A DNA stretch of 55,529 bases from Kangiellaceae bacterium. Lineage in GTDB: Bacteria > Pseudomonadota > Gammaproteobacteria > Enterobacterales > Kangiellaceae. Both the position numbers and the translations under genes were made by a program. The stretch's first letter is position 1. The number at the start of each line of letters is the position of its first letter. The stretch is from positions 1 through 55,529 of the forward strand of contig JAPHTP010000008.1 of NCBI GenBank assembly GCA_026196875.1, written 5' to 3'. Below the pieces are notes generated by a model. It was not told where the DNA came from. It saw only the letters and a program-made list of their open reading frames with translations, and did not search any database. Shown here piece by piece: positions 43,865-52,481 of this stretch.

Positions 43865-46285
43865 CTATTCGTAGCGAAGCGCTGCATTTGGTTCCATAGC
43901 CACAGCCTTGCGAGTTGGGGAATATATGGCCGCTAGAACCACAATTAATAAGCCTATCGTCACAGTACCTGCCAATACAAAATAGAGTACTACTGGTATA
44001 TTGCCATCAGTAAAGCCATGAAAAGCAAAAGATATTAGCGTGAAAACGAAAAGACCCAAAGATAGACCTATAGCCAATTGCTTGCTTCCTTGTTTGAGTA
44101 ACATTTGAATAACTTCCTTATCGGTTGCTCCAACTGCTCGCCTAATGCCAATTTCATGGGTTCGTTGGGCTATAGTATTTGAAGTCAATCCATAAATACC
44201 AGTAAGTGCGAGTAGCAAAGCGAAGCCACCTGCACCGAAGGTTATATACGAAGTCATGACCATGGCTTTTTTCATCATATCAAAGTTTTTTGAAGCAGGT
44301 TCAACTCGATAAGGTTCAATCGTACGATCTAAGGTAAATAGTACTTGATAGAAGGATTCTTCCGCTGTGGTAACGTCGCCCGAATAACGGTAGAAAATTC
44401 GTTGATAGGAACGCTCGAATTGCCGCCCAGATATATAAATTTCATCTTCTGAGCTATGGCCCTGGAAAATTGATGATTCATTTAATCGATCTTTAACCAC
44501 GCCGACTATATGAACCGAATGTAATTTATCATTCAATCTGATGTTAATACGTTTATTTAGCACCGATTCGTTTGGCCAATATCGCTTTTTCATAGAGTCA
44601 CTGATTAATACTGATTTGGGCGCATTTGGGTTATCCCGCTTGTCTAGATGGCGACCTTCTACTAGTTGGGCGCTGAAGAATTCTGTATTACCAATTAAGG
44701 ACATGGTGTCTATCTTGGGAAATTGATTTTGAGCGCCGCTGTCTTCCCCATCCAGTACTAGTTCGCTAGTACCAAAGTAGCCTCTAACAACTGCATTTTC
44801 AACATTGTGTTTTCTCTTTAGTCGATCATAGAAATCTTCAAAAAAGCGGATTTTTTGTTCTGGTGTTTTGTAGTTTTTATCAGTTAAAAATATTCCGCCA
44901 TGAATAACGCGTGTATAGTCTTCAATAGTATCCATGTTCAATAAATATTGGGAAAGGAAAGCTGATATAGAACCAATGAGCATCAGAGTGGAAATCAAAA
45001 ATATCTGTACTGTGACTAAAATTCTAGACATCTTTCCTGCTTTTTTTCCTTGTGCTCCGCGAGTACCGTCTCGAAGGGTTGAGTTTATATCCTGCTTGGC
45101 CGAGCGCCATGCAGGAATAAAAGAGGCAAGTACGATTGTGACAATAGTGAATCCAATTGCCATCAATAATGTTGGAACATCCATTCCCCAGCGCCACCAA
45201 AAAGGGAGGTTTTCTGAAACTTCAGCGTGTAAAAGTGCGTCGGTGTAATCTAGTAGATCGGAAACCAGAAGCACAGCTAATAGACTTCCAAGAAGGGTAA
45301 TGATGATCCCTTCCCACATCAGCTGCAAAACGAGTCGATTGGTGGGGGCTCCAAGAGCTGCTCTAATTGCGGTTTCTTTGCTTCGCTCAATTGCCCTGGC
45401 TAAAAGTAAATTGCCGACATTGATACAGGCTAACAGCAAAATAGAAAAGGCGATCAGATTAAAAAAAGTAAATACTAAATTACCATCACCATCGGTTTGT
45501 GCGTGCGGAAAGGTGTAAAGTGTTGCCGCCAGTTTTCCCTCTGGCTTTTGGAATTGTCTGGCTGTTTGTTGATAGATAGCGTCCATTGCTTGGCCAATTT
45601 CCAGTTCCGCTTGCTCTTTGGAGAAAGTGGGTTTTACTCTACCGTAGGCTTGAATATATTCTCGTGTATCAGCGGTTAAACTCTTTAGTCTCTGCGGAAG
45701 AGGTAACCAAAGCTGAGAATTGACTGGAAAATGATATCCTTGCGGCATGATCCCTATCACTGTTGTCGGAAGATCGTTGATACGTATCACCTTTCCAACG
45801 ATATTAGAATCTTCACTATATTCACGTTGCCAAGTAGAATGGCTGAGCACTACTGTAGGGGCCGCCGAAGAGAGCATGTCCTCGGGAGTAAACCCTCTTC
45901 CCAAAATAGGTTGAGTTTGGGTAAAACTGAATATTTCGTTTTCAACATAGGTGCCGGTCAGTGTTTTGCCTACGTCTTGCTGAGAAATTCTAAAATCAGT
46001 AGTCTCAAAAACTTCCAAATGTTCGATGCTTTGTAAACCTTGTTTTGCCTCCAATAACTCATATGCTGGAATAGAACGACCATCGCCATTAGTCGAGATT
46101 GATAAGCGAAAAATCGATTCGCCGCCGGGTAGGGGGAGCGGCTTATAGATTAATGAATATAAAAATGAAAAGGTAAACAGGCTGATTGTAAGCCCTCCGA
46201 CCAATACAAAAAGGGTAATTGCGGTAAACTTCGGCGTTTTAAACAATTGCCTAATCGCATATTTAATATCTAAAAAAATTGACAT
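43865..46285 (-). CDS. MacB/FtsX-type ABC transporter permease
   Basis: An 806-residue permease with an N-terminal TM helix (about 20-45), a MacB periplasmic core domain, three TM helices around residues 280-420, a second periplasmic domain and three TM helices at the C-terminus, i.e. two FtsX modules. MAxEPNAALRYE at the end and GIRRAVGATDKEVI are typical. ATG 46285 is preferred over TTG 46300 because GGAGAAAG lies 6 nt before it. It partners with the ATPase gene 18 nt upstream and the adaptor. Confidence 0.92.
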   Translation of the reverse strand: MSIFLDIKYAIRQLFKTPKFTAITLFVLVGGLTISLFTFSFLYSLIYKPLPLPGGESIFRLSISTNGDGRSIPAYELLEAKQGLQSIEHLEVFETTDFRISQQDVGKTLTGTYVENEIFSFTQTQPILGRGFTPEDMLSSAAPTVVLSHSTWQREYSEDSNIVGKVIRINDLPTTVIGIMPQGYHFPVNSQLWLPLPQRLKSLTADTREYIQAYGRVKPTFSKEQAELEIGQAMDAIYQQTARQFQKPEGKLAATLYTFPHAQTDGDGNLVFTFFNLIAFSILLLACINVGNLLLARAIERSKETAIRAALGAPTNRLVLQLMWEGIIITLLGSLLAVLLVSDLLDYTDALLHAEVSENLPFWWRWGMDVPTLLMAIGFTIVTIVLASFIPAWRSAKQDINSTLRDGTRGAQGKKAGKMSRILVTVQIFLISTLMLIGSISAFLSQYLLNMDTIEDYTRVIHGGIFLTDKNYKTPEQKIRFFEDFYDRLKRKHNVENAVVRGYFGTSELVLDGEDSGAQNQFPKIDTMSLIGNTEFFSAQLVEGRHLDKRDNPNAPKSVLISDSMKKRYWPNESVLNKRINIRLNDKLHSVHIVGVVKDRLNESSIFQGHSSEDEIYISGRQFERSYQRIFYRYSGDVTTAEESFYQVLFTLDRTIEPYRVEPASKNFDMMKKAMVMTSYITFGAGGFALLLALTGIYGLTSNTIAQRTHEIGIRRAVGATDKEVIQMLLKQGSKQLAIGLSLGLFVFTLISFAFHGFTDGNIPVVLYFVLAGTVTIGLLIVVLAAIYSPTRKAVAMEPNAALRYE

Positions 46286-46303
46286 TACATCTTTCTCCAA
46301 AAA

Positions 46304-47044
46304 CTAAGCGATAGACACTTGACTTGTCGATGAATCAACTTTGGCTTTTACTGATAAAGAATTGATAGAGTCACTGATGATCTGACCATCAAACATTTCC
46401 ACTTGACGCCGGGCCCTCAACGCACTTTGCGGGTCGTGTGTAACCATACAGATTGTACTACCGTCTTGGTGCAGTTCTTCTAAAAGATTCATAACTGCCA
46501 ATGCATTTTTAGAATCGAGATTACCTGTGGGTTCATCTGCCAGAATAAAGTCAGGACTGTTGACTAATGCTCTTGCAACTGCAACTCTTTGTTGTTGGCC
46601 TCCAGATAGTTGTGAGGGAAAATGGTTTTTTCTGTGGCCCATTTCCACTTTCGCCAAAACTTGATTTACTTGCTGTTGAATTTGATTTTTATCCAATCCT
46701 TTTTGATAGGTTAGAGGTAACATGATATTTTCGAATACTGACAAATCACTGATCAAATTAAAAGATTGAAATATAAATCCTATTTTTTTATTTCGAATAG
46801 CGGCTCGTTGATTAGCGTTTAATTGTGAAACGTTTACGCCGGCGAGTTCATAAGAGCCCGTGGTTGCAGTGTCGAGCAATCCCATCATAGATAGCAAGGT
46901 GGACTTCCCACAACCTGAAGGTCCGCTTAAGGCTACGTATTCTCCTTTGTTTATCGATAGGTTAACTTGGTTTACGGCACGGGTTTCTATTTCTTCGGTA
47001 ACAAATAGTTTACTAATATTGTTTAATTCAATAAGTGGCGACAT
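46304..47044 (-). CDS. ABC transporter ATPase (LolD/MacB type)
   Basis: A 246-residue ATPase: Walker A GPSGCGKST (41-49), signature LSGGQ (146-150), Walker B FILADEPTGNLD, and switch His in CMVTHDP. It belongs to the MacB/LolD/FtsE subgroup that drives FtsX-type permeases through mechanotransmission. It lies between the adaptor and permease genes in a compact operon. The exported substrate is unknown. Confidence 0.96.
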   Translation of the reverse strand: MSPLIELNNISKLFVTEEIETRAVNQVNLSINKGEYVALSGPSGCGKSTLLSMMGLLDTATTGSYELAGVNVSQLNANQRAAIRNKKIGFIFQSFNLISDLSVFENIMLPLTYQKGLDKNQIQQQVNQVLAKVEMGHRKNHFPSQLSGGQQQRVAVARALVNSPDFILADEPTGNLDSKNALAVMNLLEELHQDGSTICMVTHDPQSALRARRQVEMFDGQIISDSINSLSVKAKVDSSTSQVSIA

Positions 47045-47105
47045 TGATAGAGTTCCTGTTCTTTAAATTTATCTTTCAAATTTCAGTTGTCAAAATTTAA
47101 TCAAT

Positions 47106-48365
47106 TTAGTTCAACATGATCTGTTGGTGCTGGCGCAATTTCTCGACGTCGGAAATGATGATGGTATCGCCGGCTTTCAACCCGGACATAATCTGGATTT
47201 GACTGACGGAAGTAATTCCTGTTTCTACCTGTGATTGAATGGCGAATAACCGATCATCAGTCAACTTAAAAAGCGAGACTCGACTATTTTTAGGCGCGAA
47301 TGCAGGACGTTTTACGTACAGAGTATCTGAAATATTGTTGACCACAATTCTGCCTTCGATATTTAGATCGGGGCGAGCTTCGGAGGGAAGTTGAGACAAT
47401 AGTTCTACATCAACTTGAACCATCCCTTCGTTAACTGCTGGAGAGATGCGAATCACTTTACCCGTGATTTCAGAAGAACGAGTGTCAATAACCACGGCTT
47501 GTCCTAATTCAATATCTCTTATTTGCAGTTCCTGGATTTGAAGTTCGGCGATTAAGCTTTTGTGGTCTGCTATTGTGGCTACGCTAGCACCCAAGGACGC
47601 TTGTTGACCGAGTTCAAGTGATACTTGTTGCACCATACCCGAATGAGTCGCCGTAACGGTGAGTTGCTCAACTAATTCAGTTGCTCGCTGAAAGCGGTTT
47701 TCAACCACTTCAATTCTGGCAAGTTGTGCTTTACGGCTTGCTTCGATGTTATCGCGCATTTTCTGTACACGTCGTTGCTGTGCTTGCCAGCGCTGATGTT
47801 GCTGAGTAACTGATAGTTGAGTACGTTTAAAATCTATCTTAGATATTGATCCTCCTCCCTGGTTCATAAGCTCTTTTTCTGCATCTAATTTTAATTTGGT
47901 ACTTTGGTAATTAAATTCAGCCTCATCAACGCTGTTTTCAAGTTCAACTAACTGGGATTCCATGACCATCAAAGCCGCTTTGGATTCCGCTTTAGTTGCT
48001 TGTAACTCCCAGCTGGCCTGTTCCATATCGCGGCTAATTTGGGGGTTGGAAAGCTTGATCAGTGGTTGACCTCGAGAAACAAAATTTCCAGGTTTGATAA
48101 ATACCTGTTCAACGCTGCCGGCGACTTGTGCAGAAACCCAATAGGTATCTTGAGGTTTTAAAAGGCCAACACCTCTCACTTCTATTCTAAATTGTCCTTG
48201 TTCAACCTTTGCCAGCTGGACTTTATCTTTGGCAACAACGTATGAGGTATTCCCAAGAAACAGACGTGTAAAAATGGCGCTGCCGACGATTAAAATGATT
48301 GGAAATAGGTACCAGTACTTTCTCCACCAAGCTTTAGGTTTTACTACTCTTTGTATGTCCATCAT
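47106..48365 (-). CDS. Periplasmic adaptor (HlyD/MacA-like membrane fusion protein)
   Basis: A 419-residue protein anchored by one N-terminal TM helix (about 18-36). A barrel-sandwich/lipoyl half-motif precedes a long coiled-coil hairpin (about 110-225, rich in Q/E/L), then the second lipoyl half (TATHSGMVQQVSLELGQQA), a beta-barrel and the membrane-proximal domain. It would connect the ABC permease to an outer-membrane channel, which is not encoded nearby. It is the first gene of the efflux operon, with the sigma-54 promoter about 36 nt upstream of its start. Confidence 0.92.
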   Translation of the reverse strand: MMDIQRVVKPKAWWRKYWYLFPIILIVGSAIFTRLFLGNTSYVVAKDKVQLAKVEQGQFRIEVRGVGLLKPQDTYWVSAQVAGSVEQVFIKPGNFVSRGQPLIKLSNPQISRDMEQASWELQATKAESKAALMVMESQLVELENSVDEAEFNYQSTKLKLDAEKELMNQGGGSISKIDFKRTQLSVTQQHQRWQAQQRRVQKMRDNIEASRKAQLARIEVVENRFQRATELVEQLTVTATHSGMVQQVSLELGQQASLGASVATIADHKSLIAELQIQELQIRDIELGQAVVIDTRSSEITGKVIRISPAVNEGMVQVDVELLSQLPSEARPDLNIEGRIVVNNISDTLYVKRPAFAPKNSRVSLFKLTDDRLFAIQSQVETGITSVSQIQIMSGLKAGDTIIISDVEKLRQHQQIMLN

Positions 48366-48411
48366 CTACCCGTTGCTTTCTATTACTATTGATTAAGTTC
48401 ATTATGCATAA

Positions 48412-48427
48412 AACAAATTGCGTGCCA
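48412..48427 (-). promoter_or_regulatory. Sigma-54 promoter of the efflux operon
   Basis: On the minus strand TGGCACG-CAAT-TTGTT matches the -24/-12 consensus TGGCACG-N4-TTGCW with one mismatch (GT instead of GC at -12). Transcription would start about 36 nt before the adaptor ATG at 48365. A sigma-54 activator is encoded in the same operon. Confidence 0.75.
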
Positions 48428-48442
48428 GTTTTATTTCCTAGT

Positions 48443-48502
48443 TTCAACTTGTTGAATTTTAAAGATAAATTGGAATGTAAGGGAGGGGCGTGAGAGCTCA
48501 CG
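48443..48502. promoter_or_regulatory. Palindromes upstream of the sigma-54 promoter (candidate activator sites)
   Basis: TTCAAC-TT-GTTGAA (48443-48456) and CGTGAG-AG-CTCACG (48489-48502) are perfect 6-bp-arm palindromes. The second lies about 60-75 bp upstream of the -24 element, a usual enhancer position; the first is close to the promoter. Which one the activator binds is unknown. Confidence 0.4.
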
Positions 48503-48591
48503 AAAATCCAGCTGTATCGAAATTGCAACACAGCCCAAATTCAGGTTGTATCATATTCGACACACTTTTCCAGAGGAGTGTTAAGCGAAAT

Positions 48592-48652
48592 AAAAAAGCC
48601 CAATCAGTTTCAATTAAAGCTCAACAAGTTGAGAGCTTTACAACTGATTGGG
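48592..48652 (-). terminator. Terminator of the second DMT transporter gene
   Basis: On the minus strand CCCAATCAGTT / AACTGATTGGG (11-bp arms at 48642-48652 and 48599-48609) enclose a second hairpin built on CTCAACTTGTTGAG. The structure is followed by C and T6. It lies about 90 nt after the DMT stop codon at 48738. Confidence 0.8.
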
Positions 48653-48737
48653 GAGGGCCGAGTGTCTTTTCTCAGATGTGAGTCAAAGGATTGGGGCAGA
48701 CTCTCGGCAAAACTTCTAAAATAAGAACTTATATAAG

Positions 48738-49715
48738 CTAACTCAGTTGCCTGATGCGCGATGATTCCAGGCAATCGACTTCATGTGAACTTTCTTGTTC
48801 AGCAGGGGGGCTTAAATAGTCGGCGATAGCAATAAGTTTTTCTTTGGGCAAAAGCACAATCAAATTGCCAAATCCAACTAACAAGAAGCCACTCACGGTG
48901 TAAGCGGTCCATTCAAAATCTTCAAATAATGTGCTCAGAATAACTGCGACGACCGGAAATAATACAATGCTATAGCTGGTTTTTTCGGGACCAATGTTCT
49001 TGAGCAAAACAAAGTAACTGTAGAAGGCGATAACCGTTCCAAAAATAGTCAAATAACCCAAGGATACCCAGTAACTTGTTTGCGTAGCCAAACTAAATTC
49101 GGCGCCATTAAATAAAGCAAAAACAAATAAGAAAAATGTGCCATACATCATTCCCCAACCACTGGTTTGTAAAATTGGGTAATGATTATTGGAGTTTCTG
49201 ACGCTAACCATATTACCAAATGACGCAGAAAGTGCGCCGCCCAATACTAAGGCTAAACCGAATAAAGTATTGGTGCCAGCTTGATAGTTTACTACCTCCG
49301 GCCAGAATAAAACGACAATACCGCCGATGCCGATAAATGCACCGAAATAAGTTTTAAATGGAATTTTCTTACCAAAAAAGATGCGGGTATTAACAATGTT
49401 CATTAACAGCAAGATACTAAAAACAATTGAGGTTATTGCAGAGCTCAAATATTTCTGTGCTTCATAAAGAGTTACGTAGTTAAGGCAAAAATTAAGTAAT
49501 CCAAGCAGGGCAATGTATAGATGTTGTTGTAACGAAAACTTTAACGACAGTCCTGCTAATTTGGAAAAAACCAATACTAGTATGCCGGCTAAGCCGAAGC
49601 GATAAACCAGTGATACTTCTACGGCTACTTCACCGAGTTGGTACTCGATTGCCAACCAGGTAGAACCCCAGATCAAAACTGTGATCAGATAGAGAAATGC
49701 ATTTTTCATAAACAA
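48738..49715 (-). CDS. EamA/DMT-family inner-membrane transporter (second copy)
   Basis: A 325-residue protein with about ten TM helices in two EamA repeats. The N-terminal LITVLIWGSTWLAIEYQLGE and internal GWGMMYGTFFLFVFALFNGA and YLTIFGTVIAFYSYFVLLKN segments closely parallel the DMT protein at 14871-15782. The C-terminal 25 residues are hydrophilic. It is divergent from a MocR-type regulator, a frequent pairing for exporters and amino-acid or vitamin metabolism. The substrate is unknown. Confidence 0.92.
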   Translation of the reverse strand: MFMKNAFLYLITVLIWGSTWLAIEYQLGEVAVEVSLVYRFGLAGILVLVFSKLAGLSLKFSLQQHLYIALLGLLNFCLNYVTLYEAQKYLSSAITSIVFSILLLMNIVNTRIFFGKKIPFKTYFGAFIGIGGIVVLFWPEVVNYQAGTNTLFGLALVLGGALSASFGNMVSVRNSNNHYPILQTSGWGMMYGTFFLFVFALFNGAEFSLATQTSYWVSLGYLTIFGTVIAFYSYFVLLKNIGPEKTSYSIVLFPVVAVILSTLFEDFEWTAYTVSGFLLVGFGNLIVLLPKEKLIAIADYLSPPAEQESSHEVDCLESSRIRQLS

Positions 49716-49863
49716 AGCCCCACTGTTTACGCATATCGCAATGCGTATTGTGATTCCTGCAGACTAGAAGCAGTACAAATTTTATTTACAGACTGAAAAC
49801 TTCTAACAATAAGTAGCAAGTGACCTATTGCTTGACAAGTTGTGTATTTAATATACGCTTAAG

Positions 49864-49909
49864 CTGTATACTTAACATGTACAGAAAAATTGAAATATGA
49901 CCTGTACAG
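49864..49909. promoter_or_regulatory. Repeated TGTACAG motifs between DMT and MocR genes
   Basis: TGTACAG occurs at 49878-49884 and 49903-49909 as direct repeats 25 bp apart; the second is part of the perfect palindrome CTGTACAG. A related CTGTATA is at 49864. Directly repeated sites are typical of MocR regulators. The 49716-50020 gap holds nothing else notable. Confidence 0.5.
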
Positions 49910-50020
49910 TTTTTGCGTGCGAAATATGTCCGTTTAGGTCGCTTAAATGTCTGAGTTTTATTGACCTGAAAGAATGATTGGCCCTGTGCCCAGGGGATAA
50001 ATGGAAGAGAACTTTTTGTT

Positions 50021-51484
50021 ATGTCTACAATGATCAGCAAAAATAGTGATCAGTTTCTTTACCAGCAAGTAATTGATCTAATCCAAACAATGCAAACTTC
50101 CGGAACATTGCGACCGGGTGACAAGCTACCTTCTTTAAGAAAACTAAGTAGCCAGCTAAATGTCAGTATTCCTACGGTTAAACAAGCCTATGTTGAGTTG
50201 GAACGTCTCGGTAAAGTTGACGCTCGCGCCAAATCTGGCTACTACCTTAAATCTGCACAATTGGAAATTAGTACTCCCAAAAGACCCAGTTTTGTACGCA
50301 GGCCCGTTCCAGTTCGTTGCCAGACATTAATTGAAGAAGCTTATGAGGCTGTGCACTCACCCAATATTATGCCCCTGGGCGTTTCACATCCGGTGATGGC
50401 AAGTCCTCCCGATAAAACCCTTGCGCGCATTATGCGTAGAGTACTGGCTCAAGCGGGACCAAAAGCTATGGCTTATGGTCCAATGGATGGCTATGTCCCG
50501 TTGAAAAGACAAATAGCCCAGCGTTATTTAGAACAAGGTGTAGAAGCGAGACAAGAAGATATAATTATCACCAATGGCGCTCAAGAAGCGCTAGCAATTG
50601 CGTTACAGAGTGTCGCAAAATCTGGAGATGTAATTGCGGTTGAGTCACCGACTTATTTTGGGATCTTAGAATTAATTGAAAACCTAGGTATGATGGCCTT
50701 AGAGATCCCTGCTTGTTCCGACGTTGGTATTTGCCTTGACGATTTACAAGATTCTCTCGATTCACATAACGTAAAAGCCTGCGTTTTTTCTTCCCTGATT
50801 AATAATCCAATGGGCTCATGTATGCCGGAAGACAAGCGTGAGAAGCTTGTTGAAATTGTAGAAAGCCGTAACATTCCGCTAATCGAAGACGACGTTTATG
50901 GGGAGTTGCATTTTGGCGAAAAAGAAGTTTTACCACTGCAAGCTTTTTCAAAGAAAAGTTTGGTAATTACTTGTAGTTCTTTTTCAAAAACCGCGGCGCC
51001 TAGTTATCGAATCGGCTGGATCCTGACACAAAAGTACGAACAGCGAGCCAAAGGCTACAAACGAGCTTTATCATGCTCTTCTTCTTTGTTAAATCAGTGG
51101 GTGCTTACAGAATATGTTCGTAGTGGTGATTTTGATCGCAATATAAAGCGTTTAAGGCAAGTACTTCGCTGTAACAAGGATCGAATGTTATCGCTTATTT
51201 CTCGATATTTCCCGCCCAAGACCTGCGTTTCTAATCCTCAAGGGGGAGGGGTGGTTTGGGTTGAGCTGCCCGCCGGGTGTGATTCAACTGAATGGTTCAG
51301 GAAATGTGTGGAAAACGGTATTAGTGTAACGCCAGGCGTATTGTTTTCCGCTACCGGCAAATATAAACGCTGTGCTCGAGTCAGCTACGGGCTTCCTTGG
51401 GATCAAGAAGTTGAAGATGCAGTTAAAAAAATAGGCGAGTTAGCATTTGAAGTTTATCATCAGAAATTGAGTCGGGTGGGGTAA
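50021..51484 (+). CDS. MocR-type GntR regulator with aminotransferase-like domain
   Basis: A 487-residue protein. Residues 1-78 are a GntR winged HTH (GDKLPSLRKLSSQLNVSIPT, VKQAYVELERLG). Residues about 110-480 form a fold-type I aminotransferase-like domain with the PLP lysine K323 in SSFSKTAAPSYRIGW and ESPTYFG and NNPMGSCMP motifs. It should sense PLP or an amino compound and regulate the divergent DMT exporter. GGAAGAG precedes the ATG. Confidence 0.93.
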   Translation: MSTMISKNSDQFLYQQVIDLIQTMQTSGTLRPGDKLPSLRKLSSQLNVSIPTVKQAYVELERLGKVDARAKSGYYLKSAQLEISTPKRPSFVRRPVPVRCQTLIEEAYEAVHSPNIMPLGVSHPVMASPPDKTLARIMRRVLAQAGPKAMAYGPMDGYVPLKRQIAQRYLEQGVEARQEDIIITNGAQEALAIALQSVAKSGDVIAVESPTYFGILELIENLGMMALEIPACSDVGICLDDLQDSLDSHNVKACVFSSLINNPMGSCMPEDKREKLVEIVESRNIPLIEDDVYGELHFGEKEVLPLQAFSKKSLVITCSSFSKTAAPSYRIGWILTQKYEQRAKGYKRALSCSSSLLNQWVLTEYVRSGDFDRNIKRLRQVLRCNKDRMLSLISRYFPPKTCVSNPQGGGVVWVELPAGCDSTEWFRKCVENGISVTPGVLFSATGKYKRCARVSYGLPWDQEVEDAVKKIGELAFEVYHQKLSRVG

Positions 51485-51496
51485 AGGGGATTTAAT

Positions 51497-51557
51497 TTAT
51501 TGCCCTCACCCTAACCTGCTTCCTCTGATAGAGGAGGAGGAGAAGGGAGAGGGTAGC
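51497..51557. repeat. Imperfect palindromic repeat (CCCTCACCCTAACC ... GAGAGGG)
   Basis: A purine/pyrimidine-asymmetric palindrome with inner stem CCTCT-gat-AGAGG and outer CCCTC/GAGGG. It lies between convergent genes. A shorter related segment, CTCCTCTCCCTTTGGTAGAGG, is found at 33376-33396 upstream of fabY. It resembles the dispersed intergenic repeats common in proteobacterial genomes. Confidence 0.5.
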
Positions 51558-51572
51558 CACTTCATTTAAATT

Positions 51573-52136
51573 TTACGCCGTCGGCCACAACCAGCCAAAT
51601 ATTCCCCCGGTCAGCAAAGCGTAAATCAATCCGTCAAATATAAACTTGATGGTAGTAGACCATTTTCTAAAGTACCAGATTGAGTTTTGGGGAAGAGACA
51701 ACGCGTAACCTGCGAATGTGCTGACGCCAACTATTCTCATCACCGTAAGATAATCTGCGCCTGGCTGCAGTGCTTGAACAGCAATATAAGATGCAAAAAA
51801 TCCCACCACCAAACAATAGATGAACCATTGAGCAAGACTTTTACCCATTGGCCAAGGCTCATTTGGCAAAGCTACGAGTATTCCCACCGGACCCGCTTTA
51901 AGCTTCTCCTGGTACTCTTCTGACTCCATTGCTTTAGGGCTTCCTGCGAAAGGATACATATATTCGCCTTTGGGAATATTAAGCGGTCCGACTGCATTTC
52001 GATATGCCTTTTCATCGGGAATTTCAGTGAGGTTACTGCGATGATAAGTAAATACCATGTGAATAATTGAGCTTACAATAAATACTGCGACTGCGGAGAG
52101 AAGTACTGGCAGCCATAGATCGGTGATTGAAACCAT
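51573..52136 (-). CDS. Four-TM membrane protein of unknown function
   Basis: A 187-residue protein with TM helices near residues 8-30, 104-122, 133-150 and 163-183 and a roughly 70-residue soluble loop between helices 1 and 2, containing GPLNIPKGEYMYPFAG and GILVALPNEPWPMGKSL. No family name can be given. It is alone between convergent and divergent neighbours; the 52137-52481 gap to its right contains only an operator-like palindrome. Confidence 0.78.
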   Translation of the reverse strand: MVSITDLWLPVLLSAVAVFIVSSIIHMVFTYHRSNLTEIPDEKAYRNAVGPLNIPKGEYMYPFAGSPKAMESEEYQEKLKAGPVGILVALPNEPWPMGKSLAQWFIYCLVVGFFASYIAVQALQPGADYLTVMRIVGVSTFAGYALSLPQNSIWYFRKWSTTIKFIFDGLIYALLTGGIFGWLWPTA

Positions 52137-52437
52137 TGATTACTCCTTGTTGTTTTTATTGATTAAAGAATCGATATTGGTAGTTGAGGTCAGGCAATTA
52201 AATATTGGCCAATTTGTGTACAACGACAGATAAACATGACCTCATTCCATAATCTTAAGACAAAATGAAAGAGTTTACGATGTTAGCGGTCTTTATATAT
52301 AGGAGTGGATAGGGCAAAGCTCAGGAATATTGAGTCAAATGACATTGATCACCCAGCCAATACTGTCTAGTATGTGGCCTCTAAATGCTTGGCTTAGGGG
52401 ATTTTAACCTGCGCTGGAGCTGAACCTTGTGCTTTAG

Positions 52438-52455
52438 TTAGACAATAATGTCTAA
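52438..52455. promoter_or_regulatory. Inverted repeat TTAGACA-ATAA-TGTCTAA
   Basis: A perfect 7-bp-arm palindrome 26 nt upstream of the DsbA-like start. It could be an operator or a 5'-UTR hairpin. The rest of the 52137-52481 gap shows no clear element. Confidence 0.45.
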
Positions 52456-52481
52456 ATTCAATTTTGTGGAGAACCAATTTA

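Noticed and set aside
48443-48632. TCAAC-N2-GTTGA repeated at 48444-48455 and 48621-48632, considered as a pair of activator sites
   Set aside because: The second copy is the inner stem of the DMT terminator, and the first is too close to the sigma-54 promoter to be a typical enhancer. The match may be coincidence.
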